A stretch of DNA of 64,000 nt from Cellvibrio japonicus Ueda107. GTDB taxonomy: Bacteria > Pseudomonadota > Gammaproteobacteria > Pseudomonadales > Cellvibrionaceae. Position 1 is the stretch's first letter. Each line of letters begins with the position of its first letter. Both the position numbers and the translations under genes were made by a program. The DNA is taken from assembly GCF_000019225.1 (NCBI RefSeq), contig NC_010995.1, positions 3,046,501 to 3,110,500 on the forward strand, read 5' to 3'. The notes under the pieces are model-generated. The model saw nothing but the letters and a program-made list of their open reading frames with translations. It was not told the origin of the DNA and ran no database searches. Of this stretch, positions 46,321 to 56,740 are shown in pieces.

Positions 46321-47733
46321 TCAGGGACCAATAAATGTCGTTTCATGGAAGGCGGTTATTTCGGCATTATCCCTGGCGCGCGCACGAATACGAATCTCGG
46401 TTTTCTTTTTCTTCAGATCCGCTTTTTTAACTTCAACCCGCACGGGAACCACCAACACTTCACCTTCCACTACAGGTATCGGACGGTAACCATCAATTCC
46501 AAATTTATGGGGCCCTTCAATAGTGACATCATAAACATGGGTTTGGCGATCCATATTACTAATCTTGAGGGTATAGACATTGATAATGCGATCACCGGCC
46601 ACACGGTACATTTGTACGCCGCGATCACGCTGTGCCTCCACACCAACAGGAACCCGGGTGGCAATGGAGTACACAAACAGTCCCATCATAATGCTCAACA
46701 TCAGGCCATAGCCTAACAGGCGGGGACGGAAAACCTTGGTTTTACCATTGTGGATGGCGTCCTCTGTGGTAAAGCTGATCAAACCGCGCTCGTAACCCAT
46801 CTTGTCCATAACGCTATTACAGGCATCCACACACAAACCACAATCAATGCACTCCGCCTGCAAACCATCGCGGATATCGATATCGACCGGACACACCTGT
46901 ACACACCAGGAACAATCAATACAATCACCCATGCCCTGGGCTTTGTAATCATCGCCCGATTTGCGCGGCCCGCGCTTTTCACCGCGCAAGGGATTGTAGG
47001 AAACCGTCAGCGTGTCCTTGTCATACATCACCGCCTGGAAGCGGGCATAAGGACAGATGTACTTACAGAACTGTTCGCGCATAAAACCCGCATTCATGTA
47101 AGTGGCAATCAGGAAGAAAAATACCCAGAAAGCTGTCGCCAACCCAAGATCAATGGTAAAAAAACCAACGATCAATTCGCGAATCGGTGTGAAATAGCCG
47201 ATAAAGGTCAGGGAAGTGACAAGTGAAATGGCAATCCAAATGGCTTGCTTTGCGCTTTTGCGCCAAATTTTTTCAAAGTTCCATGGCTGTGCATCCAGCT
47301 TGATGCGCTTGTTACGATCACCTTCACACACAAACTCGGCCCAGATAAACATCTGTGTCCACACCGTCTGCGGGCAGGTAAAGCCACACCAGACACGCCC
47401 CACCAGGACCGTTACGGTAAACAGCAGGAATGCGGAAATCACCAATAGCCAGGCCAGGTACATGGCATCCTGCGGCCAGAAGGTCAGCCAGAGTACGTGG
47501 AACTTGCGCTCGGGCAAATCGAACAGCATGGCCGGGCGGCCATCAATGACCAGCCAGGGCATCAACAAAAAGCCGAGCATCAGGGGGATGCCGGTGTAAC
47601 GCCGCAAACGCTGGTAAAAACCGGTGATACGCCTGATATAAATCTTGTCGTCAGCTTCGTAGAGATTTACATAACGGATAGACGCATCTTTGGAAGAGGA
47701 GCTAGATGCACTCTTGGCAGGTTTGTCACTCAA
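46321..47733 (-). CDS. ccoG: cbb3 oxidase accessory protein CcoG (FixG/RdxA)
   Basis: 470 residues: membrane helices (about 40-60, 85-110, 160-215), two [4Fe-4S] sites (CIDCSWCVQVCP and CIDCGLCVDACN, about 265-310), another helix (about 345) and a C-terminal Ig-like FixG domain. CcoG is a cupric reductase in cbb3 copper delivery. The N-terminus is Ser/Lys-rich. First gene of the ccoG-H-I-S unit; a terminator separates it from ccoP, so it may have its own promoter in the 130-bp gap. Confidence 0.95.
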   Translation of the reverse strand: MSDKPAKSASSSSSKDASIRYVNLYEADDKIYIRRITGFYQRLRRYTGIPLMLGFLLMPWLVIDGRPAMLFDLPERKFHVLWLTFWPQDAMYLAWLLVISAFLLFTVTVLVGRVWCGFTCPQTVWTQMFIWAEFVCEGDRNKRIKLDAQPWNFEKIWRKSAKQAIWIAISLVTSLTFIGYFTPIRELIVGFFTIDLGLATAFWVFFFLIATYMNAGFMREQFCKYICPYARFQAVMYDKDTLTVSYNPLRGEKRGPRKSGDDYKAQGMGDCIDCSWCVQVCPVDIDIRDGLQAECIDCGLCVDACNSVMDKMGYERGLISFTTEDAIHNGKTKVFRPRLLGYGLMLSIMMGLFVYSIATRVPVGVEAQRDRGVQMYRVAGDRIINVYTLKISNMDRQTHVYDVTIEGPHKFGIDGYRPIPVVEGEVLVVPVRVEVKKADLKKKKTEIRIRARARDNAEITAFHETTFIGP

Positions 47734-47797
47734 AGGGATTACCTCATCAGGCCAATGCTGGCATGTGCCACCCGGCTCACCGGCCCTATTAACTCCA

Positions 47798-47828
47798 AAG
47801 AAAAAGGCAGGCCATGGCCTGCCTTCCC
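47798..47828 (-). terminator. Terminator after ccoP
   Basis: On the minus strand the perfect palindrome GGCAGGCCATGGCCTGCC (47806-47823) followed by TTTTTC. Ends the ccoNOQP transcript before ccoG. Confidence 0.88.
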
Positions 47829-47864
47829 TGGAGGGTTTGCAATCCGGGATTGCCCCCCTCGTAA

Positions 47865-48767
47865 TTACTCACTGTCATTCATTGACAGACTGTACACATA
47901 AGCTGCTAACAAATGGATACGATCCTGTTTCAGGAGTTCGCCCTGGGCAGGCATAACACCCGCACGGCCATCGCGGATAGTCTGGCGAATCGTGGCAGGG
48001 TCTCCACCATACAGCCAAATATCATCCGTCAGGTTGGGAGCTCCCACAGTTTCGTTACCCTTGCCATCTGCGCCATGGCAAACCACGCAGTTGGCAGAGA
48101 ACAACTTGGCACCGGCCTCCGCCTTGACGTCATCATGCTCACTACCAGAGAGTTTGAGCACATACTCGGCCAATTGAACAATCCCCTCCTCACCGACGAC
48201 TCCCACCCACGCAGGCATGGCAGCCACACGTCCATGGGTAATGGTTTCAAGGATTTTTTCCGGGGTGCCGCCATACAGCCAATCATGGTCAGTCAGATTG
48301 GGAAAGCCCGGGTTACCACCACCGTCTGCACCATGGCAAATCGCGCAGTTGTTGGAGAACAGGCGGAATCCCATTTTCATGGCATCCGTATTTTTCGCCA
48401 ACTCCTCGATGGGCATTTGGGCATAGGCACCATAGGTATCGGCATACAATGTCTCGGCTTCCTTTTGGTGGCTGCGCAATTCACCTACGGATGTCCACCC
48501 CAGGAAACCTTTCCAGCTCCCCAATCCAGGGTAAGCCGCCAGATAAAAAACCGTAAACACAAAGGTCAAAACAAACATAAAGAACCACCAGCGCGGCAGA
48601 GGATTGTCATACTCCTCAATACCGTCGTATTCATGGCCGGTCGTCTTGGCTTCCGTGTTTTCATCACCAACAACGGCACGCTTGCGGTTGGCAAAGAGTA
48701 TCCACAACAGCAACACCAGATTGGTGACTGTCAGGACAATAATCCATAGGCTCCAAAAAGTACTCAT
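47865..48767 (-). CDS. ccoP: cbb3 cytochrome c oxidase, subunit III (dihaem CcoP)
   Basis: 300 residues with two transmembrane helices (about 3-25 and 58-80; the conserved EYDNPLPRWW between them) and two cytochrome c domains, with haem sites CAICH and CVVCH and axial Met in AAMPAW and GVMPAQ. It passes electrons to CcoO/CcoN in the periplasm. ATG at 48767 has GGCGGA upstream. Fourth gene of ccoNOQP. Confidence 0.95.
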   Translation of the reverse strand: MSTFWSLWIIVLTVTNLVLLLWILFANRKRAVVGDENTEAKTTGHEYDGIEEYDNPLPRWWFFMFVLTFVFTVFYLAAYPGLGSWKGFLGWTSVGELRSHQKEAETLYADTYGAYAQMPIEELAKNTDAMKMGFRLFSNNCAICHGADGGGNPGFPNLTDHDWLYGGTPEKILETITHGRVAAMPAWVGVVGEEGIVQLAEYVLKLSGSEHDDVKAEAGAKLFSANCVVCHGADGKGNETVGAPNLTDDIWLYGGDPATIRQTIRDGRAGVMPAQGELLKQDRIHLLAAYVYSLSMNDSE

Positions 48768-48791
48768 AATCAAATCCGCCTCAATCGATGA

Positions 48792-48986
48792 TTACTTGTG
48801 ATCATCAGTTTGCTTGTTGTCTTGCTGCTGCCCGTCCACGGCTGACGGGGGCTCATCGGCAAAAGGTAAGTTGGCATCTTCCTCAAAGCGCTTTTTAAGC
48901 CTGGGCGAGAATGCCCAAAAACACACGCCAAAAAATGCCAGGGTTACCAATACCGTTGAGATTGCACCGAGTGTACTTGCGTCCAT
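48792..48986 (-). CDS. ccoQ: cbb3 oxidase small subunit CcoQ
   Basis: 64 residues, one transmembrane helix (about 8-28) then WAFSPRLKKRFEEDANLPF, the CcoQ pattern, and a hydrophilic Gln/Asp-rich tail. CcoQ stabilises the CcoP-core contact. The ATG overlaps the ccoO stop by one base. Confidence 0.92.
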   Translation of the reverse strand: MDASTLGAISTVLVTLAFFGVCFWAFSPRLKKRFEEDANLPFADEPPSAVDGQQQDNKQTDDHK

Positions 48987-49597
48987 TAGCGTTTCTCTTT
49001 CAGCAATACGCCCAGGTTTTGCAAGTAAGCAACCAGGGCATCCATCTCAGTGACACCCTTCACAGCTTTCTCGGCCCCGGCAATGTCTTCCTCGGTGTAA
49101 GGAACACCCACTTTAGCCAGTGCACGCATTTTGGCGGCGGTGTGCTTGCCATCCAGCTTGTTGTCATACAAGTGTGGGTAAGCCGGCATAATGGATTCAG
49201 GAACCACAATACGCGGATTATAGAGGTGCACCTTGTGCCACTCGTCGGAGTAACGACCACCGACACGCGCCAGATCCGGACCAGTGCGCTTTGAGCCCCA
49301 CAGGAAAGGGTGCTCATACACGGATTCACCGGCAACCGAATAATGGCCATAGCGCTCTACTTCTGCACGCAATGGACGCACCATCTGGGTATGGCATACG
49401 TGGCAGCCTTCGCGGATATAGATATCACGCCCCTCCAACTGGACTGCATTCAAGGGCTTGAGGCCTTCGATGGGCTCGGTGGTTTCTTTCAGGAAGAACT
49501 GGGGAACGATTTCCACCAATCCCCCAAAACTGATGGCAACGACCATCAGGATCGTCATCAAACCAATATTCTTTTCAACTATCTCATGACCTTTCAT
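48986..49597 (-). CDS. ccoO: cbb3 cytochrome c oxidase, subunit II (monohaem CcoO)
   Basis: 203 residues: N-terminal helix (about 10-32) beginning MKGHEIVEKNIGLM, haem c site REGCHVCHTQMVRPL (about 68-82) and the sequence ERYGHYSVAGE. ATG at 49597 is typical; a longer frame running to 49669 would overlap the ccoN end and is unlikely. It lies 10 bases after ccoN. Confidence 0.95.
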   Translation of the reverse strand: MKGHEIVEKNIGLMTILMVVAISFGGLVEIVPQFFLKETTEPIEGLKPLNAVQLEGRDIYIREGCHVCHTQMVRPLRAEVERYGHYSVAGESVYEHPFLWGSKRTGPDLARVGGRYSDEWHKVHLYNPRIVVPESIMPAYPHLYDNKLDGKHTAAKMRALAKVGVPYTEEDIAGAEKAVKGVTEMDALVAYLQNLGVLLKEKR

Positions 49598-49607
49598 GGC
49601 ATTCCTC

Positions 49608-51065
49608 TTAAACAGCTGGAGCCTGGGCAGTAGTGGCAGCTTCGTCTTTCGAAGCCTGTTTAGCCGCACTGATAGTGCGATAGGTGTTGTAGGCCATTAC
49701 CAGCATACCGGTCAGGAAGAAGACACCACCGATCAGGCGCATGATGTAACCATCGCGACTGAACACCACGGTTTCAATAAAACTGTAAGCGAGCGAACCA
49801 TCCGGATTAAAGGCACGCCACATCAGGCCCTGGCCGATGCCATTGATCCACATGGCAACGACATAAAGTACAGTACCTACCGTAGCCAACCAGAAGTGCA
49901 GGTTGATCAGCTTCACGCTGTGCATGGTTTCGCGGTTAAACAGTTTGGGGATCATGTGGTACACGGCACCGATGGAGATCATCGCAACCCAGCCCAGGGC
50001 GCCCGAGTGAACGTGGCCCACCGTCCAGTCAGTATTGTGCGACAGCGCATTCACATTCTTGATAGCCATCATCGGGCCTTCAAAGGTAGACATACCGTAG
50101 AACGACAGGGAAACCACCAGGAAGCGCAGGGTTGGGTCGGTGCGCAGTTTGTGCCAGGCACCGTTGAGGGTCATGATGCCATTGATCATACCGCCCCAGC
50201 TGGGAGCCAGGAGGATCAGCGACATCACCATGCCCAGGGACTGGGTCCAATCCGGCAGTGCAGAGTAATGCAGGTGGTGTGAACCGGCCCAAATGTACAG
50301 GGAAATCAGCGCCCAGAAGTGCACGATAGACAACTGGTAAGAGTAAACCGGGCGACCGGCCTGCTTGGGAACAAAGTAATACATCATGCCGAGGAAGCCG
50401 GCAGTCAGGAAGAAACCTACCGCATTATGGCCATACCACCATTGCACCATGGCATCAGCGGCACCGGCATAGGCAGAATAGGATTTGGTGAGGGTCACAG
50501 GAATTGCAGCACTGTTCACAATGTGCAGTACCGCAACAGTCACAATAAAACCACCGTAGAACCAGTTAGCTACATAGATATGCGAGGTTTTACGCTTGAC
50601 GATAGTTCCGAAAAACACTACCGCATAAGAAATCCACACCAGTGCCAGCAGGATATCAATCGGCCACTCCAGCTCGGCATATTCCTTGGTAGAAGTCATA
50701 CCCTGTGGCAGGGTGATAACCGCCAGCACAATAACCGCTTGCCAACCCCAGAAGGTAAAAGGCACCAACCAACCGCCAAACAGCTTGGTCTGGCAGGTGC
50801 GTTGCACAACATAGTAAGAGGTGGCAAAAAGCGCACAACCACCGAAGGCAAAGATTACCGCGTTGGTGTGCAGCGGACGCAAACGACCAAAACTGGTATA
50901 GGGAGACCAGAGGTCATTCAGTGCGGGCCATACCAACTGCGCGGCAATCAGTACTCCCACCCCCATACCCACTATGCCCCACACAATGGTCATAATGGCG
51001 AACTTGCGCACTATATCTAAGTCGTATGCTGGCGGATCCCCAGCTACTGTCGCATGACTACCCAT
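49608..51065 (-). CDS. ccoN: cbb3 cytochrome c oxidase, catalytic subunit I (CcoN)
   Basis: 485 residues, about 12 transmembrane helices. The haem and CuB ligands are in recognisable segments: LHTNAVIFAFGG, YGHNAVGFFLTAGFLG, AGSHHLHYSALPDW (CuB His pair) and GHVHSGALGW (haem ligands). It reduces oxygen to water at the high-affinity haem b3-CuB site and pumps protons. AGGAACG precedes the ATG. A perfect ANR/FNR box lies 200 bases upstream, so expression should rise at low oxygen. Confidence 0.96.
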   Translation of the reverse strand: MGSHATVAGDPPAYDLDIVRKFAIMTIVWGIVGMGVGVLIAAQLVWPALNDLWSPYTSFGRLRPLHTNAVIFAFGGCALFATSYYVVQRTCQTKLFGGWLVPFTFWGWQAVIVLAVITLPQGMTSTKEYAELEWPIDILLALVWISYAVVFFGTIVKRKTSHIYVANWFYGGFIVTVAVLHIVNSAAIPVTLTKSYSAYAGAADAMVQWWYGHNAVGFFLTAGFLGMMYYFVPKQAGRPVYSYQLSIVHFWALISLYIWAGSHHLHYSALPDWTQSLGMVMSLILLAPSWGGMINGIMTLNGAWHKLRTDPTLRFLVVSLSFYGMSTFEGPMMAIKNVNALSHNTDWTVGHVHSGALGWVAMISIGAVYHMIPKLFNRETMHSVKLINLHFWLATVGTVLYVVAMWINGIGQGLMWRAFNPDGSLAYSFIETVVFSRDGYIMRLIGGVFFLTGMLVMAYNTYRTISAAKQASKDEAATTAQAPAV

Positions 51066-51213
51066 AGGACGTTCCTATTACTTGAAGAGAAATGAAAACC
51101 TGGTGTCTCTATACAACTACTGCGGCATTCATTGAGCCTTGCAGTAAATATCAAGCCGGTTTCGCATGGCGACCGCTCTCTCTCTCACGAGGCTATAACC
51201 CCACGAATCGTGC

Positions 51214-51247
51214 GGCATTTTGCCTCAAGGTGAGGCATTTTGTCTCA
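51214..51247. repeat. Two 14-bp direct repeats, 20 bp apart, upstream of ccoN
   Basis: GGCATTTTGCCTCA (51214-51227) and GGCATTTTGTCTCA (51234-51247), one mismatch, with a two-helical-turn period. They sit between the ANR box and ccoN, and GCCTCA-AGG-TGAGGC also forms a small hairpin between them. Possible tandem protein site. Confidence 0.6.
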
Positions 51248-51264
51248 CCCCGGGGAGAATACGC

Positions 51265-51278
51265 TTGATATTTATCAA
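51265..51278 (-). promoter_or_regulatory. ANR/FNR box of the ccoNOQP operon
   Basis: TTGATATTTATCAA matches the FNR/ANR consensus TTGAT-N4-ATCAA in every fixed position. It lies 200 bases before ccoN. Control by an oxygen-sensing FNR-type protein is the known mode for cbb3 operons in gammaproteobacteria. Confidence 0.85.
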
Positions 51279-51360
51279 ATTATTTATGCACTTTTAACCA
51301 CATAGGTGATCAAGTGCGCGGTTTGCATCGGTAATGCGCAGCACAACCGATGCACGGAAG

Positions 51361-52578
<1,218 letters not shown>

Positions 52579-52871
52579 AGGGAGCTCCCACTAAAACTCG
52601 TTAAGAATCCACTGGTGACATGGGCACAGAGTAGATCGGCACTGACAGGCGCCACCGCTGTGGCAGGGTGTAATTTGTGTGCTGACTCGGGCGCGGGATT
52701 GTACTCGTAAGACGGTTAAATTCCCACACTTGGTGAGGCTATTTTGCCGATTGAGGGGTTGAAAACCCAACAGATAAAAATAATTCTCATTTAAAAACTG
52801 CACAACAGCCCTATAGAAAAACAGCCAGGTAATCAGCCCGGCTGTTTCATCACAATATTGGCTAGATCCTC
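52579..52871. other. Upstream region of argG
   Basis: No gene. It holds the argG promoter, a GGTT-GAA-AACC hairpin near 52757 and an AT-rich stretch (52772-52796). No convincing arginine-repressor site was found by eye. Confidence 0.4.
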
Positions 52872-52953
52872 GTCACCCTGAAGAGCGCCTACAAACGAAA
52901 GGTTGCTACCTTGTCACCCTGAAGAGCGCCTACAAACGAAAGGTTGCTACCTT
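52872..52953. repeat. Perfect 41-bp tandem duplication at the chemoreceptor gene 3' end
   Basis: 52872-52912 and 52913-52953 are identical, head to tail. The second unit includes the last codons and stop of the chemoreceptor gene (VATFRL-stop); the first is the same DNA lying just past the stop. Confidence 0.93.
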
Positions 52954-54825
52954 ATCATTCAAACCGCGCGCCAGACTTTGCAGGCGACTGGCACGCTGCT
53001 CGTCGTTGGCTGCTGCATCAGCGGCATTATCAGCCACGTGCTTGATCGATAGCATATTGTTTTGGACTTCCTTGACGACCTGGCTTTGCTCTTCTGCCGC
53101 CGTCGCTATCTGCACTGCCATACTGCTAATTGTGCCAACCACTTTATTAATGCTATCCAACGCCTGGGAGGCATTATCCGCGTTGTCCACACTCCCCGTC
53201 GCCAGGCGCCGACTGTCTTCCATAATGGACACAGCATTCTGGGCTGTAGCCTGCAGGCTGCCGATCATATGTTGGATTTCCTCCGTACTGGCATGGGTGC
53301 GTTGAGACAGTACGCGCACCTCATCAGCGACAACCGCAAATCCCCTGCCCTGCTCTCCGGCACGCGCGGCTTCAATCGCAGCGTTCAGTGCAAGCAGGTT
53401 AGTCTGCTCTGCAATGCCCTGGATAGTCGCCAGGATGCCACTGATATCCTGGGCATTTTTATTGAGGCTGGAAATAACACCGCTGGCCTGTTCTACCTTA
53501 TCGGCCAGGACCACAATGGAATCGCGGGTTTTATCTACCTGCACCTTGCCCTGGACGGCACTGGCCACCGACTCCCGTACAGAGTCAGCCGTATGTTCGG
53601 CGTGATGGGCAATTTCCTGGGTGGCATTGGTCATTTCGTTCATGGCCTGGGCCACCATGCCGATCTGCTGTTGCTGGGAACCGGACTCACCCACCGTATG
53701 GCGCGCACTGTCAGCCATGGAGCGGGCATTGGTTTGCAGCTCATTGGCCTGCTCGCGAATATGGGTGACCAGATCCCCCAGGTGGTCTACAAAAGAGTTG
53801 AAGTTAGTCGCCAACAAGCCAACTTCATCGCGGGATTTCACCGGCAGGCGACTGGACAAATTCCCACCACCCGATGCAATTTCAGCAAGAGACTGCGATA
53901 CATCGTGCAAAGGCTGTAACTGCACCCCAATCAGCCAGTTAAGTACCACCATGGTCACCAGCAGCAATACCAGGATAACGGCAAGCTGCCCCACCAAGGT
54001 GGATTTCACCGGCCCGGTCAGCTGCTCCCGCTCCAGCAGCATCACGAGCACCATATTGGATTTGGGAATGGGATTGGCGAAAACCTGCAGGGTCTTGCCG
54101 CCCAGCTGTACCAGCGAAATTTCATTGCGATTGTGGGTCAGGCGCTCAATAAAAGCCTGGGTGAAATCCGGCGCTATGTCAGTAAGTGGCTTGTTAAGCA
54201 ACTTGGCATCCGCGTGGGCAAACACCTTGCCGTTGCGCGCGATAAACATATAACCATTGCCTGGCAGATCTATATCGCGCAACTGCTGGACGATGTCCTC
54301 GATCACCACATCGATACCGAGGATCGCCTTGACGCCGCCATCGCTGTTCAGCACTGCGCGGCCCAGCGACACCACATTCTTGCCCGTAGCCGAGGCGATG
54401 GTCGGGTCCTCGATAGCCGTTTCACGCGGATTTTTCATGGCGCTGATGTACCAGTGCCAAACCCGCGGATCGTCGTTACCGGCAGCCATCTTCAGGTTGT
54501 TGGCGTTCACCAGCCGACCGTCGGAAAACGCCAGGAAACTGTTATCGACATCAGCCGAAATACGCAGTTGCACCAAATGGGCATTGTAGGTTTCCTCGTT
54601 AGCCGTTGCCGGAAAAGCTTCAAGGGACTTGCCCTTGAGCGCGAACCAGTCGGTGACATATTTGCTGAAGGTAGCGGAAATACCGCCGACCTGCTGGCGA
54701 ATACTCTGCTCCATAGCCGTCATGGCCGAGCTGTAGGAAAGGTAGGACACCGCACAGCCAACGAGCAAGAGAGATAAAGCAACGGAAGTACTGATTTTTT
54801 TACGTAATGACCATGTTGCCGACAT
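52930..54825 (-). CDS. Methyl-accepting chemotaxis protein with Cache-type sensor domain
   Basis: 631 residues: transmembrane helix (about 13-33), periplasmic Cache-like domain (about 40-270; WHWYISAMKNPRETAI, GKNVVSLGRAV, GVDVVIEDI-type segment), second helix (about 275-300), HAMP (about 300-355), and the cytoplasmic signalling hairpin with the tip IAEQTNLLALNAAIEAARAG and QGRGFAVVADEVR. It senses a small ligand, probably an organic acid or amino acid, and controls CheA; no pentapeptide tether for CheR is seen at the C-terminus. GGAGG precedes the ATG. A 41-bp duplication spans its stop. Confidence 0.93.
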   Translation of the reverse strand: MSATWSLRKKISTSVALSLLLVGCAVSYLSYSSAMTAMEQSIRQQVGGISATFSKYVTDWFALKGKSLEAFPATANEETYNAHLVQLRISADVDNSFLAFSDGRLVNANNLKMAAGNDDPRVWHWYISAMKNPRETAIEDPTIASATGKNVVSLGRAVLNSDGGVKAILGIDVVIEDIVQQLRDIDLPGNGYMFIARNGKVFAHADAKLLNKPLTDIAPDFTQAFIERLTHNRNEISLVQLGGKTLQVFANPIPKSNMVLVMLLEREQLTGPVKSTLVGQLAVILVLLLVTMVVLNWLIGVQLQPLHDVSQSLAEIASGGGNLSSRLPVKSRDEVGLLATNFNSFVDHLGDLVTHIREQANELQTNARSMADSARHTVGESGSQQQQIGMVAQAMNEMTNATQEIAHHAEHTADSVRESVASAVQGKVQVDKTRDSIVVLADKVEQASGVISSLNKNAQDISGILATIQGIAEQTNLLALNAAIEAARAGEQGRGFAVVADEVRVLSQRTHASTEEIQHMIGSLQATAQNAVSIMEDSRRLATGSVDNADNASQALDSINKVVGTISSMAVQIATAAEEQSQVVKEVQNNMLSIKHVADNAADAAANDEQRASRLQSLARGLNDKVATFRL

Positions 54826-55011
54826 GGGGCCTCCGGTATGTTTGATCATCGCCTCGGGCGATACTTATTTGTTATTGGTGAAGGCAATCCTGTGCAAGGG
54901 GGTACAGCAGGCAAAAGATTCAGAGCGCCTCCCCCCTTAAATAACCATAGACCGATTAGCGCCATGTGCACCGAATCACTATCGATTTTCAGTTACAGCG
55001 CAGAAGCCGCC

Positions 55012-56505
55012 TCACCGCTGCGGGCAATAGCGGTATTCAAGGCTATCGGCATAATCCTGCAATTGCTTAAGGATCTGCCGTTTTTTGATGGGATCAGGCT
55101 GGGGGGGTTGTACATCCAATCCTGCCAACAGGGCGTGGATACGCTGGCGAAAGTCACTCAATACCAAGCTGGCGCCCTGATCAGGACGGGTAAGCCGGCC
55201 ACAACAGAAATCGAACCAGCGCTGCTGCTCCGCCGGGTCAAGGCTCTCGGGGAAATTGCGGGCGCGATAGCGAAACAGCAGCTCCGGAAGGCGGCTATCC
55301 TCGAAGGTCCACTCCGTTTTGGCCAGGGCGTCGGGAGATAAGGTTCGCACACGGCTCATCAGGCGCTTGTCAGCATCGCTGAAAAAGCCGGCATAGAGCT
55401 GTTGCTCAGGGTCTGTGCGCCCGGTGAAATCCTGGGCGCTGTACAGTTCATCCAACTTTTCAGCCAGAGCTTCACGCTCGGTACGGGTCAATTGGGTCCA
55501 CGCACGCAAGTGTTGCTCACAAATCGCCATATCCAATTGCAGGCGACGCGCCAAGGTCTCATCAACCATAGCAGTGGTAACCAGCATCGGGGTTTTATTA
55601 AGATGAATCTCCTTCAGAGGTAAACGTTCAACCCCCTCAGGTAAATCAGCACTGGCAGTAAACAGGCGAATGCGCAATTCATCTACCGGTAAATTCAACA
55701 GCGGTGAGGGATCGAACGCCAGGTTAAAGGCAATCACTGAATTTTTGTTTGCCGGATGGTAAGCCAGGGGCAGCACCAGGGCAGCATTGCCCTGCTGGCC
55801 AGGAAAGCGCGATGAAATATGTAACAAAGGCTTTTGCCCGTCGATATCGATCAAACTGGCTGCAAAGCGTTTGTCGCGCAAGCGAAAGGCATAATCATAC
55901 AGCTTGGGCTGGCGTGACTTAAGCAGGCGGGCCATGGCAATGGTGGCATGCACATCCGATAGTGCATCGTGGGCCGCTTCATGGCTGATCCGGTTGACCT
56001 CGGTGAGCCTCTCCAGCTTAAAGCAGGGTGTGCCGTCCTCGTAATCGGGCCAGTGGATTCCCTCCGGGCGCAATGCGCGCGTCATGCGCAGTACATCAAT
56101 CAAATCCCAGCGCGAGTTGCCATTGCGCCATTCGCGCTCATAGGGATCATAGAAATTGCGGTAGAGGGTATAGCGGGTCACCTCATCATCAAAGCGAATG
56201 GAGTTATACCCCACGCCACAGGTTCCGGGTCGCGCCAGTTCACGGTGGATCGCTGCAATAAAGTCAGCCTCACTGACCCCTTTGGCTTCAGCCTCCTGAG
56301 GGGTGATACCGGTAATCAGGCAAGCTTCCGGTTTGGGAAGCACATCCGGGGCCGGACGCGCATAAATCGTCAGCGGTTCACCCAGGATATTCAGGTCAAG
56401 GTCGGTACGCACACCGGCAAATTGCACAGGGCGATCGATCGCCGGACTCTCTCCCCAGGTTTCATAATCGTGCCAATAAAGGGTAATTTGCTCAGTAGAA
56501 GTCAT
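55012..56505 (-). CDS. sbcB: Exodeoxyribonuclease I
   Basis: 497 residues. A 3'-5' single-strand DNA exonuclease of the DEDD family: WHDYETWG (first Asp and Glu) near residue 10, GYNSIRFDDEV (second Asp) and the AHDALSDVHATI motif (His and Asp) about 175-190; then the SH3-like and C-terminal ExoI domains (YSAQDFTGRTDPE, RARNFPESLDPAE). Full length. ATG at 56505 has little ribosome-site support. Works in recombination and mismatch repair. Confidence 0.95.
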   Translation of the reverse strand: MTSTEQITLYWHDYETWGESPAIDRPVQFAGVRTDLDLNILGEPLTIYARPAPDVLPKPEACLITGITPQEAEAKGVSEADFIAAIHRELARPGTCGVGYNSIRFDDEVTRYTLYRNFYDPYEREWRNGNSRWDLIDVLRMTRALRPEGIHWPDYEDGTPCFKLERLTEVNRISHEAAHDALSDVHATIAMARLLKSRQPKLYDYAFRLRDKRFAASLIDIDGQKPLLHISSRFPGQQGNAALVLPLAYHPANKNSVIAFNLAFDPSPLLNLPVDELRIRLFTASADLPEGVERLPLKEIHLNKTPMLVTTAMVDETLARRLQLDMAICEQHLRAWTQLTRTEREALAEKLDELYSAQDFTGRTDPEQQLYAGFFSDADKRLMSRVRTLSPDALAKTEWTFEDSRLPELLFRYRARNFPESLDPAEQQRWFDFCCGRLTRPDQGASLVLSDFRQRIHALLAGLDVQPPQPDPIKKRQILKQLQDYADSLEYRYCPQR

Positions 56506-56740
56506 TATCAATGCCTATATTGCGGACGCTATCCCACGCTTTTTACTGCACCGCTGCCTGTTGAACAGCTTCTGTGCAGCCAGGGATCAATCTATTTTTA
56601 TCACACCCGGTTATGTCACCGAAGGCCAGCACTGTAACACCTGCCTGTAGCTTTCCCCTATACTGCGAGCCATTTTGTCCGGTTTTCCGCCCGACCGGAT
56701 TATTTTATATGACCAGAAAAATTCAACCGTGGAGCCTGTT

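Noticed and set aside
44744..46489. 581-codon open frame on the plus strand opposite ccoI and ccoH
   Set aside because: Antisense shadow of two well-supported maturation genes with GC-rich third positions; the translation is rich in His, Gln, Arg and Thr and has no domain.
52772..52796. Fur-like AT-rich sequence with AATTCTCATTT
   Set aside because: Only a partial match to the 19-bp Fur consensus, and the only gene nearby is argG, 200 bases away, which is not an iron gene.
52872..52953. 41-bp repeat considered as a CRISPR or attachment site
   Set aside because: Only two units, head to tail without spacers, no cas genes or integrase nearby.
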